Assembly (NCBI RefSeq): GCF_900113715.1
Contig: NZ_FOQK01000005.1
Coordinates: 1-64,000, forward strand
Length of the DNA stretch: 64,000 bases
Reading direction: 5' to 3'
Source: Pseudoselenomonas ruminantium
GTDB taxonomy: Bacteria > Bacillota > Negativicutes > Selenomonadales > Selenomonadaceae
Shown: one piece after another, positions 56,201-64,000 of the stretch
Numbering within the stretch: the first letter of the stretch is position 1
Layout: each line of letters starts with the position of its first letter
The notes under the pieces: model-generated
The model's input: only the letters and a program-made list of their open reading frames with translations
What the model was told of the DNA's origin: nothing
The model's database searches: none
Program-made: the position numbers and the translations under genes

Positions 56201-59200
56201 CCGTTTGCCGCTATGCTGGTCGGTTACGGTCGTCTGACGGTTCTGATCATCGTAGAATAAAAGATATTCCGCACCATTTTTCATCTGCTGATGCAGCACC
56301 CGGCCCTCACGGTCGTAATCATTCTGCAGATAACAGATGCCATTCAGATCGGTAACTGTACGAATCCAGCCTTCCGACGTATAGGTATACTTTGCCTGGC
56401 CGCCATTGGGATAGGTCACGCAGGTCAGCAGGTCATCCTCATATTCATAGCAGATGGTGCGGCCTATCCCGTCGGTAATCTGCGCGATTTTGTCTTCCGC
56501 ATAAAGGAAGGATAATTCCTGTCCATCCGCCAAGCGCACAGTCTGGATTTGCCTGCCGTGATACTCGATATGGATCTTGGCCTTTTGGCACAAAACCATA
56601 TCTGTGAGCTGGCCGGATTTGTTATAAAAATACGTTTTCTGCTGGTGGCGATTTTCCAGCTGATAGCCGGTTTCGTTTTCCGCTAGCGTGATTCCCTGAT
56701 CGCCGCCACGTTCATTTTGCCAGCTGCCATCTGCCTGCTGCGCAAACTTCTCCAGATGCATATCAGCACACAGGATGCGCACCTGCTTTCCCCGCCGCTC
56801 CAGAGCACTCCCCACGTTGATAAGCCAGCGGCGGCCGAGGTGCTGCCCGTGATTCTCATAGATGGATTCATACGTACGCGTCAGCAGGAAGTCCTCCACG
56901 AAATCCTTCTGACGGTAATCGGTCACGGTCATACAAAAACTGCCGGTCACAGCATCTATCGGATCGGCCACCGACGTTTTCCCATTGGCTCCATTTTGCG
57001 TGCCGGATACTGCCGGTGTCGTATTCTTCGCCTTTTCCGGGGCACCATTCAGCGCTGTCCTGTCCCGCATCTTATTGCCGCTGCTTTTCCGCCCGCAACT
57101 CATGACAACATTTTTCGGCAGATTTCCCATTTTGCTTCTGAGCCATGGCCTTGCCTTGGCCCCTTGGATAATGGCCTTGTCGATTTTCTCCAGCGACACA
57201 TGGTCTGAGGCAAATTTTTTCAGCGCGCCCCAGGCCTTATCGATTTTGGTTCTTGCTGCCAACCGTGCTGCCTTTAAGCCATTACTGGCGCTGCGGATAG
57301 CCTCAGCTCCTCTTTTCGTTCTGGCAAAAATATTGCCAGCCACAGGCAGCATGGCTAAGGCCGTATCAATTGCCGCATCCTTTTTATTCCCTGCCTCCAA
57401 GTCTTCGCCAATAATCTTCAAGGATAAGAGCACAGACGCGACAGGCCCCACTGGCGTAAAGCAAGCCACCAGCAAAGCGGCATCGATGGCCAGACTCAGA
57501 TTATTCATTTCGATATCTTCTGTTGTCCGTTCCTGCGGATATTGGTTATGGATATAGCCCTCGCCAGCCACGAGCGGAGCCTTTAATGCGACCGTATTCG
57601 TCGCACCATCGAGACAAAGCCAGTTCCCGCCGACCTTTAGCGTCATTGCTTGCCCCGCCTCGACATTTATCCGCCCGTCGGAAACCCTGGTGGCAAAATC
57701 TTCAATCGCAGCATTCATTGGCGAAGTAGTATGCCGTTGGCCAGACTGACGGAATAAATCCCTGCCCAGGTCAGAGGTAACCGGCGCTTCCTTAGGTGCC
57801 CCCAGGCTTTTGCTAAGACTTGCATCCTGGCCGATTTTCCCTGCTGCTATATCAAGCTGCAGAGTCTGCGCCAATGCCTGGCCGCCATCGCCGATATATT
57901 TGTCATATCCACGGCAAAAGCCTGGTGCTACTTTTCCCGATTTATCGTCCACGCTATCCGTTCCGGACTGGATGACAATATCTTTGCCGCTATGTACCAC
58001 CACATCATGATTCGAGACGACCGAAATCCCACGACTGTCATCCGCCGTTATCGAGGCAGAATCCGCGCCACTGCGCCCCGCAATCATCACCACGCTGTTT
58101 GGCTGAAACTGAACCATATTATTGGTAGACGTCAGATTGCGGTTTTCCGGTGCCTCGTAATCGGGATTGCCGCCGAGCTCACCGCGATGACTGCCTAACG
58201 CTACCTTTTCGCCGTTTTCTTCAAAGTAGACAAATACATGGTCACCAACATCCGGCATGGAATACTGATAGTTGTTGACGGTATTCTCATAGGGAATCCA
58301 GCAGGCCTCTTCGATATCTTGCTGTTCATCGCAATCGAATTTTACCTTGACATTCGTTCCGTCGACCGCCAGTATGGTACCGGTAAGCTGCTGGGGCATA
58401 TTCCTGCGGCGCAGTTCCTCTTCTGCCTCGGGACGGCAGCCTTCCTTATGACGCAGCGTAAGACGATTGATTAGCAGGGCATCTTCGGAGACGATATGGC
58501 TTTCCAGCACCGCTTGTACCCGTTGTTCATATTCCAGCCCATGGCCTGCCGTCAGTTTCCAGTCATACGTAGCAAGCCCCGTGTCCTGAAACTCACAAGG
58601 CGCCGTCATTGGCCGGATATTTTCTTTGACTTTGCGGCAAGTACTCACCGACAGGGAAATAGTATCGATTCTATCATATTCCTCCCGCTGGCGCTTTGAA
58701 AACGGCACAAAGCCTACGCTTAGCTGAATCCGATCGCTCGCGCAGTTAGTAAACAGAAAATGTCCGGTCGTTTCTGCCAACCGGACTAAAAACTGCCAAT
58801 CCGTTTCCTCGTGCTGATACAGCATACGCGGCAAAACAGGATTATCCTGCACAGCTATCTGTAGGCCATACGGCTGGCCGATGGCATTGGCTACATCGCT
58901 AAGTGTTTTGCTCTCGGATTGGAACGTACGGCTGTGCCGCTTGATATCCATCGCTTGCGACAAGGTTACCGCCCGGACCAGCAAGCAGCTATACCCAGCC
59001 TGCTCCTGCCAGACTGCCTGCGTGATGATACCCGCAAAAAGCAATTCTGTTTTTAACAAAACCTTGATGGGTTGCCCCTCTATCCTCTGTACCAAGGACA
59101 TGTCCGCCGCAGGTAGTGCGATGAATTGCAGGTCACAGATTCCATGCTGGCCTGCCCTGGTATCTATTTGGATTTTTTCTATACGCTGATAGGGCAAGCC

Positions 59201-59236
59201 TTCGACTTTTAGCTGTCCTAATGTAACCTGTTCCAT
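53294..59236 (-). CDS. VgrG-Rhs fusion effector, ends at an internal amber codon
   Basis: A 1980-residue protein; 2388 if the TAG at 53294 were read through. The start at 59236 (MEQVTLGQLKVEGL) has AGGAGGATAT upstream. Residues about 1-280 form a gp27-like hub, 285-345 an OB-fold gp5-like part (LTGTILAVDGTNVKVKF, MPDVGDHVFVYF), 365-435 a beta-helix (VVSNHDVVVHSGKDIVIQSG), 575-645 two hydrophobic helices (LSLAIDAALLVACF, AIDTALAMLPVAGN) of the kind preceding Rhs cores, and from about 755 (DPIDAVTGSFCMTVTDY, RTYESIYENHGQHLGRRW) a long YD-repeat cocoon. The Rhs shell should enclose a toxin delivered on the spike. The C-to-T change CAG to TAG in LNRLQQAEY removes it. GC-rich body versus AT-rich toxin end. 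Confidence 0.88.
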   Translation of the reverse strand: MEQVTLGQLKVEGLPYQRIEKIQIDTRAGQHGICDLQFIALPAADMSLVQRIEGQPIKVLLKTELLFAGIITQAVWQEQAGYSCLLVRAVTLSQAMDIKRHSRTFQSESKTLSDVANAIGQPYGLQIAVQDNPVLPRMLYQHEETDWQFLVRLAETTGHFLFTNCASDRIQLSVGFVPFSKRQREEYDRIDTISLSVSTCRKVKENIRPMTAPCEFQDTGLATYDWKLTAGHGLEYEQRVQAVLESHIVSEDALLINRLTLRHKEGCRPEAEEELRRRNMPQQLTGTILAVDGTNVKVKFDCDEQQDIEEACWIPYENTVNNYQYSMPDVGDHVFVYFEENGEKVALGSHRGELGGNPDYEAPENRNLTSTNNMVQFQPNSVVMIAGRSGADSASITADDSRGISVVSNHDVVVHSGKDIVIQSGTDSVDDKSGKVAPGFCRGYDKYIGDGGQALAQTLQLDIAAGKIGQDASLSKSLGAPKEAPVTSDLGRDLFRQSGQRHTTSPMNAAIEDFATRVSDGRINVEAGQAMTLKVGGNWLCLDGATNTVALKAPLVAGEGYIHNQYPQERTTEDIEMNNLSLAIDAALLVACFTPVGPVASVLLSLKIIGEDLEAGNKKDAAIDTALAMLPVAGNIFARTKRGAEAIRSASNGLKAARLAARTKIDKAWGALKKFASDHVSLEKIDKAIIQGAKARPWLRSKMGNLPKNVVMSCGRKSSGNKMRDRTALNGAPEKAKNTTPAVSGTQNGANGKTSVADPIDAVTGSFCMTVTDYRQKDFVEDFLLTRTYESIYENHGQHLGRRWLINVGSALERRGKQVRILCADMHLEKFAQQADGSWQNERGGDQGITLAENETGYQLENRHQQKTYFYNKSGQLTDMVLCQKAKIHIEYHGRQIQTVRLADGQELSFLYAEDKIAQITDGIGRTICYEYEDDLLTCVTYPNGGQAKYTYTSEGWIRTVTDLNGICYLQNDYDREGRVLHQQMKNGAEYLLFYDDQNRQTTVTDQHSGKRVTYHWNRQHLVEKTFYPDDTTAEKAYDERENVIYEKDRLGRETKRTYNEASQLLREELPSGLTRQLAYDGQGRLQEETDSEGGCVRYRYDKHGWLIARETKLGEGKWKKESWQYDFRGRVLTQAVNGCETTYSYEGTLPVPSSMMLPEGGWFNYEYDKVCRLMCIQSEFGERSFGYDVMDYRACDTDALGHMESWQYDLMGNLQKHITPKEQDKGADQQVSRYIYDSMDHCILETAPEGIVYARTYDAEGNLIKEVHPEAYDPETGEGEGTLYDYDTDGHKIRIHYPDGGVERRFYDAEGNLCKRVTPNHYDASTDDGAGMSYTYDAGNRRTTVKNEAGDLLEVSRYDAKGRCSYHQDAGQLEASRDGMVYATTYKYDLAGNKLEERRAVAEKDGAIQYSLRRWTYDIHGNIIEEKTWLTLQSETSASGLTRTIRQDYDKQNRLIRVTDNLGAEVKYTYNSIGKRTSEERKINAKEIQRIAYRYDKTGRLIDRAEELNKKRKGNWWSHTHYTYDANGNITEIQLPDGSKIQRGYDAADRLVAECVIDHASGQKNTTCFTYDKAGNILRIADDCGRAQSFTYNLLNQRTQAVTSEGRRQELVYDHEGNVTERRLPQGMTYRYRYDSAGRLTTVIGTDDQVLETVAYDRAGRRIKVETAAGSGAAYAYTAAGWQTKIATNGGASQAYHYDAQGNITGIVDGNGNETSYVLDSWGRITEIRKADGSKENYSYDFAGNITEAVDGNGNKRTYEYDSNNQLKSITYPDGAQEQYLYTADGNLIQSQDRNGITNTYQWNVYGSLIERKAGNLRNSYEYAPNGQLIAAIAGGMDYRYTYDKDGLLLNKKASGKTLLAYTYDELGRKISQTDITGRQVSYKFDKSNYLVDICNEIDQSIVKFTRDADGAIQKITHANGMWQDITYDADKNITSLTIATPDKILAKNTYRYDGNGQRIEKNERTGQTLYTYDSLNRL

Positions 59237-59255
59237 ATATCCTCCTGCTAACCTA

Positions 59256-59408
59256 TCATTCGTCACCGTTCGACTCTATTTTCCGTGCCCACCAAGTTGC
59301 CAAGCAAACAAACCCCAGCGTCCCCCAAGCAAAGATATCATCCGGCGTGCTGATAATCTCAATCAATGTTCTTATAATCACCAAATACAATAAATAGATA
59401 AATTTCAT
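59256..59408 (-). CDS. Small 50-residue membrane protein
   Basis: A short ORF with AAAGGATAAGACT before its ATG encodes two hydrophobic stretches (FIYLLYLVIIRTLIEII and TLGFVCLATWWA) around a Thr-Pro-Asp-Asp turn, ending in a charged tail. It ends 20 nt before the VgrG-Rhs start, so it is probably co-transcribed. Function unknown; a membrane helper for the effector is one possibility. The next 117 bases (59409-59525) hold no gene. Confidence 0.6.
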   Translation of the reverse strand: MKFIYLLYLVIIRTLIEIISTPDDIFAWGTLGFVCLATWWARKIESNGDE

Positions 59409-59525
59409 AGTCTTATCCTTTAGTATGTATAGAATTTATAGATATGCACCCGATAGGTGTTTTTTTCTTGCCAATCGTATCCCCCTACACTGCATAATCA
59501 ACAAACAACAATCGAATTCTCCTCT

Positions 59526-59975
59526 CTAATATCTATATATTTTATAAATATTTACTCGATATTTTTCATTCTCATCCTGAACCGCTATTTTCCATTTGTC
59601 TTTTTTAAACAACACCATGCAATTGCCATCTTGTTTATCGATTTGTTTCCACCCTTTATCGGTTAAGTACATAATATAAAACCGTTTGATTTGTTCCTTT
59701 GATAATCTTGTACAATAATATATATCCAATGACACGGAGTGTCTCTCTCTTATGGATTCTTTTTTTTCAATCTCGTTTGTATTATCAGGTATTGGCAACT
59801 CGCCATATATCTCATATAAGACTTTCGGGTCACGCTTAAAATCATCACCATTTTCCATGTAATTAGCAAATTCATCATATACGGATAGCAGCATGCCTGC
59901 AAAAACCAAATACATTACAATTTTTCTTGCCAATCGCATCGCAATCTCATCCTTTTTTTCATCGATAACAGACAT
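59526..59975 (-). CDS. Membrane-anchored small protein of the spike cluster
   Basis: A 149-residue AT-rich protein: a 15-residue charged N-terminus, one membrane helix (about 18-34, IVMYLVFAGMLLSVY), then a soluble domain (RERHSVSLDIYYCTRLSKEQIKRFYIMYLTDKGWKQIDKQDGN, MVLFKKDKWKIAVQD). The pattern of a short alpha/beta domain after an anchor recalls small lipoprotein-like or chaperone partners but no family is certain. It lies 24 nt after the PAAR-like gene. Confidence 0.65.
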   Translation of the reverse strand: MSVIDEKKDEIAMRLARKIVMYLVFAGMLLSVYDEFANYMENGDDFKRDPKVLYEIYGELPIPDNTNEIEKKESIRERHSVSLDIYYCTRLSKEQIKRFYIMYLTDKGWKQIDKQDGNCMVLFKKDKWKIAVQDENEKYRVNIYKIYRY

Positions 59976-59999
59976 GATTCATATTTGTAGATTTGGTAT

Positions 60000-60539
60000 T
60001 TACTTGGTATTATCCTTAGTCAGACTCTTTTTTATTGCCTCTGTTTCTTTCTTTAATGATGAAGCGACTCCTGCAATCGCGCCTGCTGCTTTTTCGCCCA
60101 TAGTCTGTGGCACATCATCATCGCCTGGTTTTGGTGGGTCGCAAAAGCTGATTACGCCGCCCCACCTGCATTCGAGCGTGCTTTCTTTCGTCAGTACCGG
60201 TGCCCCTTCAATGACAAAATGCTTATCGCCATCGCGCCAGGCTTCTTCCGTGCGTGCATGGCAGACGCATTTTACGCGCGGCCTTACGAATCGGTTTCCG
60301 TTTTGCTGGGCGCTATTTATCAGCTGGGCATACTCGTTATTATCATCACAGAAGGCACTGCACATCCCATACCCCAGGATATTTTCCTGCCATTTATGGT
60401 CATTGGCATTCAGCACGGCCTTGCCTGTTTTGCGCGACAAAACGCCATGATCATCGCGCATATTGATTTGATTTTTCATACTCCCATAGGTGCACTTCGT
60501 GTAGTCACTCATCATGGTCATATATTCCTTAGCGCCCAT
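60000..60539 (-). CDS. DUF4280 PAAR-like spike-tip protein
   Basis: A 179-residue protein with the DUF4280 layout: a CTYGSMKNQINM start, an FGMCSAF-type Cys motif (LGYGMCSAFCDDNN), a central C-V-C pair, and TLECRWGGVISF near the end with the GG-x-I after the last Cys. DUF4280 proteins are PAAR-like and cap VgrG spikes. The tail (about 140-179) is a charged Ala/Lys helix. It is the natural cap for the VgrG-Rhs spike downstream. The gene lies 4 nt after the next gene upstream. Confidence 0.8.
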   Translation of the reverse strand: MGAKEYMTMMSDYTKCTYGSMKNQINMRDDHGVLSRKTGKAVLNANDHKWQENILGYGMCSAFCDDNNEYAQLINSAQQNGNRFVRPRVKCVCHARTEEAWRDGDKHFVIEGAPVLTKESTLECRWGGVISFCDPPKPGDDDVPQTMGEKAAGAIAGVASSLKKETEAIKKSLTKDNTK

Positions 60540-60543
60540 ATTC

Positions 60544-61152
60544 TCAAGCTCCTTTCTTTGTCCTATTCGTATACGATAAAGCGATTTGTCTGGCGATATC
60601 CTTAACCTGCCGCTGGGCGTAGGTAAAGCTGATGGAACCTGTTACCGATGCATCTCCGAGGCCACCGGAAAACAAGCAGTTATACATGCGCTCGGTTACA
60701 GTTTCGTTGGTATATTCTATCCAGACAAGGGATTGATGTTTTCCCGCGAGAATCTCAGCGGCGTGGATATGCACGCCAGCGGCCAGTTTCGGCAGGACTT
60801 GGCAGTAGGTATCCTTTTCCTTTTCTAAATCCTTTTGTTCCAGTTTACGATTTTGCTGCAAAAGGCTTATGGTAAATATCGCCGCGTCGTCACTTAACAA
60901 CAACTGATTTTCGCGGCAAGCTGGCAAGAACTGCTTCATGACTTCCTTCCCCAAGAGCTTGAATTCGCTGGGGATACGAAGAGTCAAAGCACCATCGAAA
61001 AAAGTCCTATCGGCAAAGTGATAGTCAATCCCCGCCACCGTTGTCATCGTCTCGTCGATTGATGGCAGGACATCATCAACCACCTTTTCTGATAGTTTTT
61101 CCTGTTCCCGCCACTCATTTTGCCGGCGATATATTTCCTGATCAAAACGCAT
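60544..61152 (-). CDS. Possible DcrB/Eag-like chaperone
   Basis: A 202-residue protein. After a charged helical N-terminus (RRQNEWREQEKLSEK), residues about 45-195 alternate strands and helices: FFDGALTLRIPSEFKLL, LSDDAAIFTISLL, KLAAGVHIHAAEILAGK, LVWIEYTNETVTERMYNCLFSG, GSISFTYAQRQVKDIARQIALSY. This order resembles the DcrB/PsbP-like fold of Eag (DUF1795) chaperones that load Rhs effectors onto VgrG, but sequence identity is weak. The position between the Hsp70-like gene and the PAAR-like gene supports such a role. Confidence 0.6.
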   Translation of the reverse strand: MRFDQEIYRRQNEWREQEKLSEKVVDDVLPSIDETMTTVAGIDYHFADRTFFDGALTLRIPSEFKLLGKEVMKQFLPACRENQLLLSDDAAIFTISLLQQNRKLEQKDLEKEKDTYCQVLPKLAAGVHIHAAEILAGKHQSLVWIEYTNETVTERMYNCLFSGGLGDASVTGSISFTYAQRQVKDIARQIALSYTNRTKKGA

Positions 61153-61165
61153 TTATATTGCCCCC

Positions 61166-63940
61166 CTATTTCGTTCCATCAAAGAAACTGTTCATCCAGC
61201 CATCGTTTTCAAAGCTCTGGAATTTCTCTTTGCCAAGCATCAAGGTTTCTCCCTCGCGGTAGACAGGAACGATCATAAAGCCCCATTCTTTTGGCTCTGA
61301 CCAGATAAAGAATTTCGCCTCACGGTGAATGATGGTATCCGTATCAGCCTGCGGGATGTGCTCGCCGTAGATGGCTTCGATTTCCTCCTGGGTCTTGGGT
61401 GTGAATTCTGCCTGCGTGCAGGTATAGGTGAAATTATAGCGGATACTGCCATCTTCATCTTTGAGGTACAGCATGAGCGTAAGGTTATCCATATTGCGCG
61501 AAAGCTCGCCATGGCTGAGGCCCGCCATGCCATCGATCAGGTTAATCTCCTCACCATTATGGGTAAAGCCCGTGAGCCTATACGGCAGTTTCGGCGGCTG
61601 GCTGATGATATGGACATCGGCATAGCCGTATTTCTTGTCGCGCAGGTATTTGAGCGCGCCATCGATGCAGGTCATCTTGAGCTCCCGGCAGTCCGAGCTG
61701 TCCCCGGACTTGCGCTTGGACTTGATTACCCGCCCTGGCACGAATTCCTTGAGCGAGTCGCGGAACAGGTCGATTTTGCAGGATTGACCGGTCAATTTGA
61801 TAATGCTGTAATCTTCAATGTCGCCGCTTTCATAGAGCGGGTCAAGAAAGCGGGCGATAACGCCGTAGATATCCGGCGTCAACAGCAGATTGACATCGAA
61901 GATGCTGCACACGATATCCTTTAGCTGCTTGACCGTGACCATGCCGCCCGCCTGATGAACGGCGAGTTTCCATTTATCCATCGGCAGCACGATGGATTCG
62001 CCGTCATCGATGGGGATTTCCCGCCGCAGCTGCCAATTGCGACCCGGCGCTTCATGATTGCCCTCCGCCGTCAGGATAATCTTGAGTGCGCCCGCTTTCT
62101 CGAAAAAGGCTTTCTTGACCTGCTCGGCGCAATGGAACAGAAAATAGAAGTTATTCTTGACCTTGAAGTAATCCGTGCGGCTTTCTTTCTCCCATTCCTT
62201 GAACTTCGTCGGCAGGACAGCCTCCACGGCAGCATAGGCCCTATCGAGGGCCTGATACAGAGCTTCCGTGCCATGCTCATCGACACTGCGGAAAATATCT
62301 ACATCAAAGGCCCGCAGCAGTTCCTTGCTATGCGGAATCTGGCGCAGCTGCTCGCGGGCCTGGGCATCGACAGCTGCCTGCGCGCCATAGACCTCATGCT
62401 GCAGGGCCCAGCGGGCATCCTTACTATGCCGGTCGTATTCGCCCGATAGCTGCTCGGCAATCTTGAGTTTCAACAGCTGCATGATGCGATAGGTCAGATT
62501 ATTGCCGCCAAAATCCGTATCGCCATTTTCATAGGCCGTCTCGATGTCAATCTTGTAGGATACCCGCTGGTCATCCACGCGGAACTTGCAGGAGGAAAGA
62601 TCCGTGGTACCGCCGCCGCAATCGATGATAAGGGCATGATAGAGCTGATTCTTGCGGGCCTTTTTCTGCTCGATAAGCTCACTGACGGTATTGTAGAGCA
62701 CGGACACTCCCTCATCGATGGCGTCATGCTCCACCGCATACTCGGGCAGGATCTGCCGAAAAAGTTTCTGGAACAGGTACTTCTGCTTGACCGGACTTGA
62801 GATATGGATGCCTTTGATGCGGCATTTGAGGCGGTTTTCCAAGGCATGGATGACATGCAGGAAAAATGCCCGCAGGATTTCCTTGCGGGGAACAAAGGCC
62901 CGCCGTCCATGACGGTCGGTGATTTCCTCATCCTTTTCGTAGTCGCTAATCCAGCGCTTCATATCGTAAAAGACACAAAAGCCCTCATCGATATAGCTGT
63001 CGGCGGCCATCTCGACGGCATCATAGCCAAACAGGTACTGTGGTTCCTCCTGATCCTGCAGCGAAAGGACCGACACCACACTGGGCAGCAGATTCGTCGC
63101 GGCAAAATCATGGAGCCGGTCGTAGAAAATCGCATAATTGATTTCATTTTCACGGATTCCTGGCGGCGTCTCGAGCTGCTGGCTCTCGAAATAGAGGTGG
63201 TCAAGATAGGCGCCGGCAGCAGTATTGGAGGTACCAAAGTCAATCGCTACAGGCAGATGCAGCGTCTTGGGTTCGCGAACGATAAAGTCTACCAACGGCA
63301 CTTGCGCCAGGCGGATATTCTCGGGCGTATAGGTCATTTCGCCGCTATACAGGCGGAAAATCTGCGCCGATGCTGACCGGTCAAAAAACAGCAGCGTATA
63401 GCGTTTGACTGCCGCCTCCTTGCAGGGAAGGCCAGCCTCTTTGCGCAGATAAAGATAGTCCTGCGCCTTGCCCTTGGGCTCGACATTGAAGATGCCGCAA
63501 AGATTCCTGTCGCCATCGACCACCAGCGCATTGGTACCGATTAGCTCAGGCATATAGCGGACCTTCAGATTGTCATAGAAATCGACGGCCAGCTGCTGCC
63601 AGACGATGAACTTGCCACTGCACTCGGGCGCAAGACCTGCCGCCTGCTGCCAGACGGTTTTCTTCAGTGCCGCCTCCAGAGCGTTCCAGCCTTTCGCGGA
63701 ATACTTGCGGATCAGCAGATTATCATCGGCCCCGCGATAGCGCATAATGGTCTCAATCAAGGCTTCTTTGTCCATGGGATTGACAATGCCGACGATGACC
63801 TTCTCGCGGCGTGCGATTTCCTGCAGCTGCACCGTCGACATGCCCAAAAGCTCACGGCGGTAATAGCGTCTTGTCCCTTCGCTCTTGTTGGTTTCGATTT
63901 TCCCGTTGCGATTCAACGTATATCCTATCTTCCTAGCCAT
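61166..63940 (-). CDS. Large Hsp70/actin-fold ATPase of the spike cluster
   Basis: A 924-residue protein. Residues about 33-70 (LLGMSTVQLQEIARREKVIVGIV, KEALIETIMRYRG) resemble a SAP/Rho-N-type helix-turn module. The core is Hsp70/actin fold: phosphate 1 AIDFGTSNTAAG (about 232), phosphate 2 LIIDCGGGTTDLS (about 438), and a later adenosine region. The C-terminal about 250 residues (VHIISQPPKLPYRLTGFTHNGEEINL) differ from DnaK and look closer to SrfB-type or other virulence-linked Hsp70 relatives. No signal peptide. It would provide ATP-driven folding or assembly for the giant Rhs protein. GGGAAGAATGGT precedes the ATG. Confidence 0.75.
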   Translation of the reverse strand: MARKIGYTLNRNGKIETNKSEGTRRYYRRELLGMSTVQLQEIARREKVIVGIVNPMDKEALIETIMRYRGADDNLLIRKYSAKGWNALEAALKKTVWQQAAGLAPECSGKFIVWQQLAVDFYDNLKVRYMPELIGTNALVVDGDRNLCGIFNVEPKGKAQDYLYLRKEAGLPCKEAAVKRYTLLFFDRSASAQIFRLYSGEMTYTPENIRLAQVPLVDFIVREPKTLHLPVAIDFGTSNTAAGAYLDHLYFESQQLETPPGIRENEINYAIFYDRLHDFAATNLLPSVVSVLSLQDQEEPQYLFGYDAVEMAADSYIDEGFCVFYDMKRWISDYEKDEEITDRHGRRAFVPRKEILRAFFLHVIHALENRLKCRIKGIHISSPVKQKYLFQKLFRQILPEYAVEHDAIDEGVSVLYNTVSELIEQKKARKNQLYHALIIDCGGGTTDLSSCKFRVDDQRVSYKIDIETAYENGDTDFGGNNLTYRIMQLLKLKIAEQLSGEYDRHSKDARWALQHEVYGAQAAVDAQAREQLRQIPHSKELLRAFDVDIFRSVDEHGTEALYQALDRAYAAVEAVLPTKFKEWEKESRTDYFKVKNNFYFLFHCAEQVKKAFFEKAGALKIILTAEGNHEAPGRNWQLRREIPIDDGESIVLPMDKWKLAVHQAGGMVTVKQLKDIVCSIFDVNLLLTPDIYGVIARFLDPLYESGDIEDYSIIKLTGQSCKIDLFRDSLKEFVPGRVIKSKRKSGDSSDCRELKMTCIDGALKYLRDKKYGYADVHIISQPPKLPYRLTGFTHNGEEINLIDGMAGLSHGELSRNMDNLTLMLYLKDEDGSIRYNFTYTCTQAEFTPKTQEEIEAIYGEHIPQADTDTIIHREAKFFIWSEPKEWGFMIVPVYREGETLMLGKEKFQSFENDGWMNSFFDGTK

Positions 63941-63958
63941 ACCATTCTTCCCTTGCCT

Positions 63959-64000
63959 TTAATGGATGATAAAATCATCCATATTCATTTTCCTGTTCTT
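63959..64000 (-). CDS. Possible 3' end of an upstream gene
   Basis: The last 13 codons of an open frame (..KNRKMNMDDFIIH then TAA) enter from the right edge and stop 18 nt before the Hsp70-like gene. Spacing fits an operon neighbour, but too little is visible to be sure it is coding. Confidence 0.25.
   Translation of the reverse strand, partial: KNRKMNMDDFIIH

Noticed and set aside
43080..59236. CRISPR array from the many regular repeats
   Set aside because: The repeats are coding YD repeats and displaced Rhs tips, not short identical repeats with unique spacers.

Overview
The window looks like chromosome from a diderm Firmicute of the Negativicutes (Selenomonas/Mitsuokella/Megamonas-like). 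Evidence: a short HisG that needs HisZ, a YerC-type TrpR-family regulator next to his genes, an ahcY-mtaD pair, a Firmicute-style Y-family polymerase with a YolD partner, and at the same time a classical outer-membrane autotransporter. The assignment is an inference from gene content; no rRNA is present.

Region 1 (1-26.6 kb) is GC-rich housekeeping sequence, almost all on the minus strand. In transcription order: pcrA-type helicase; a small membrane protein; a plus-strand Y-polymerase/yolD pair; tRNA-Lys(CTT); a broken surE; ahcY-mtaD; ftsK; alaS; an HlyD/EmrA-like adaptor; then a complete histidine pathway (yerC-hisZ-HD hydrolase, a short gap with a candidate operator, hisG-D-C-B-H-A-F-IE, SagB-type nitroreductase); a small zinc ribbon; and an EAL phosphodiesterase fused to a DUF2971 domain.

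Region 2 (26.7-38.4 kb) is one tightly coupled minus-strand operon of ten genes: a pentapeptide-repeat protein, an unknown, a VgrG-like spike, three unknowns, and two successive Sel1-repeat/DUF1266 pairs. A good promoter lies upstream at about 38.55 kb.

Region 3 (38.4-43 kb) holds a probable group II intron remnant and a large autotransporter with a zinc-protease motif.

Region 4 (43-64 kb) is a toxin-delivery island. Its upstream part encodes an Hsp70-like ATPase, a possible DcrB/Eag-like chaperone, a DUF4280 PAAR-like tip, two small membrane proteins and a 1980-residue VgrG-Rhs fusion. An in-frame amber codon separates this fusion from its C-terminal toxin. Downstream is a 9-kb, AT-rich array of displaced Rhs tips, mostly decayed toxins (one a TNT-type NADase) and better-preserved immunity genes, mixed with IS30 debris.

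Regions 2 and 4 together look like the spike, tip, chaperone and effector part of a contractile-injection or type VI-like apparatus. No sheath, tube, baseplate or ClpV gene is visible, so the rest is either outside the window or the system is unusual.
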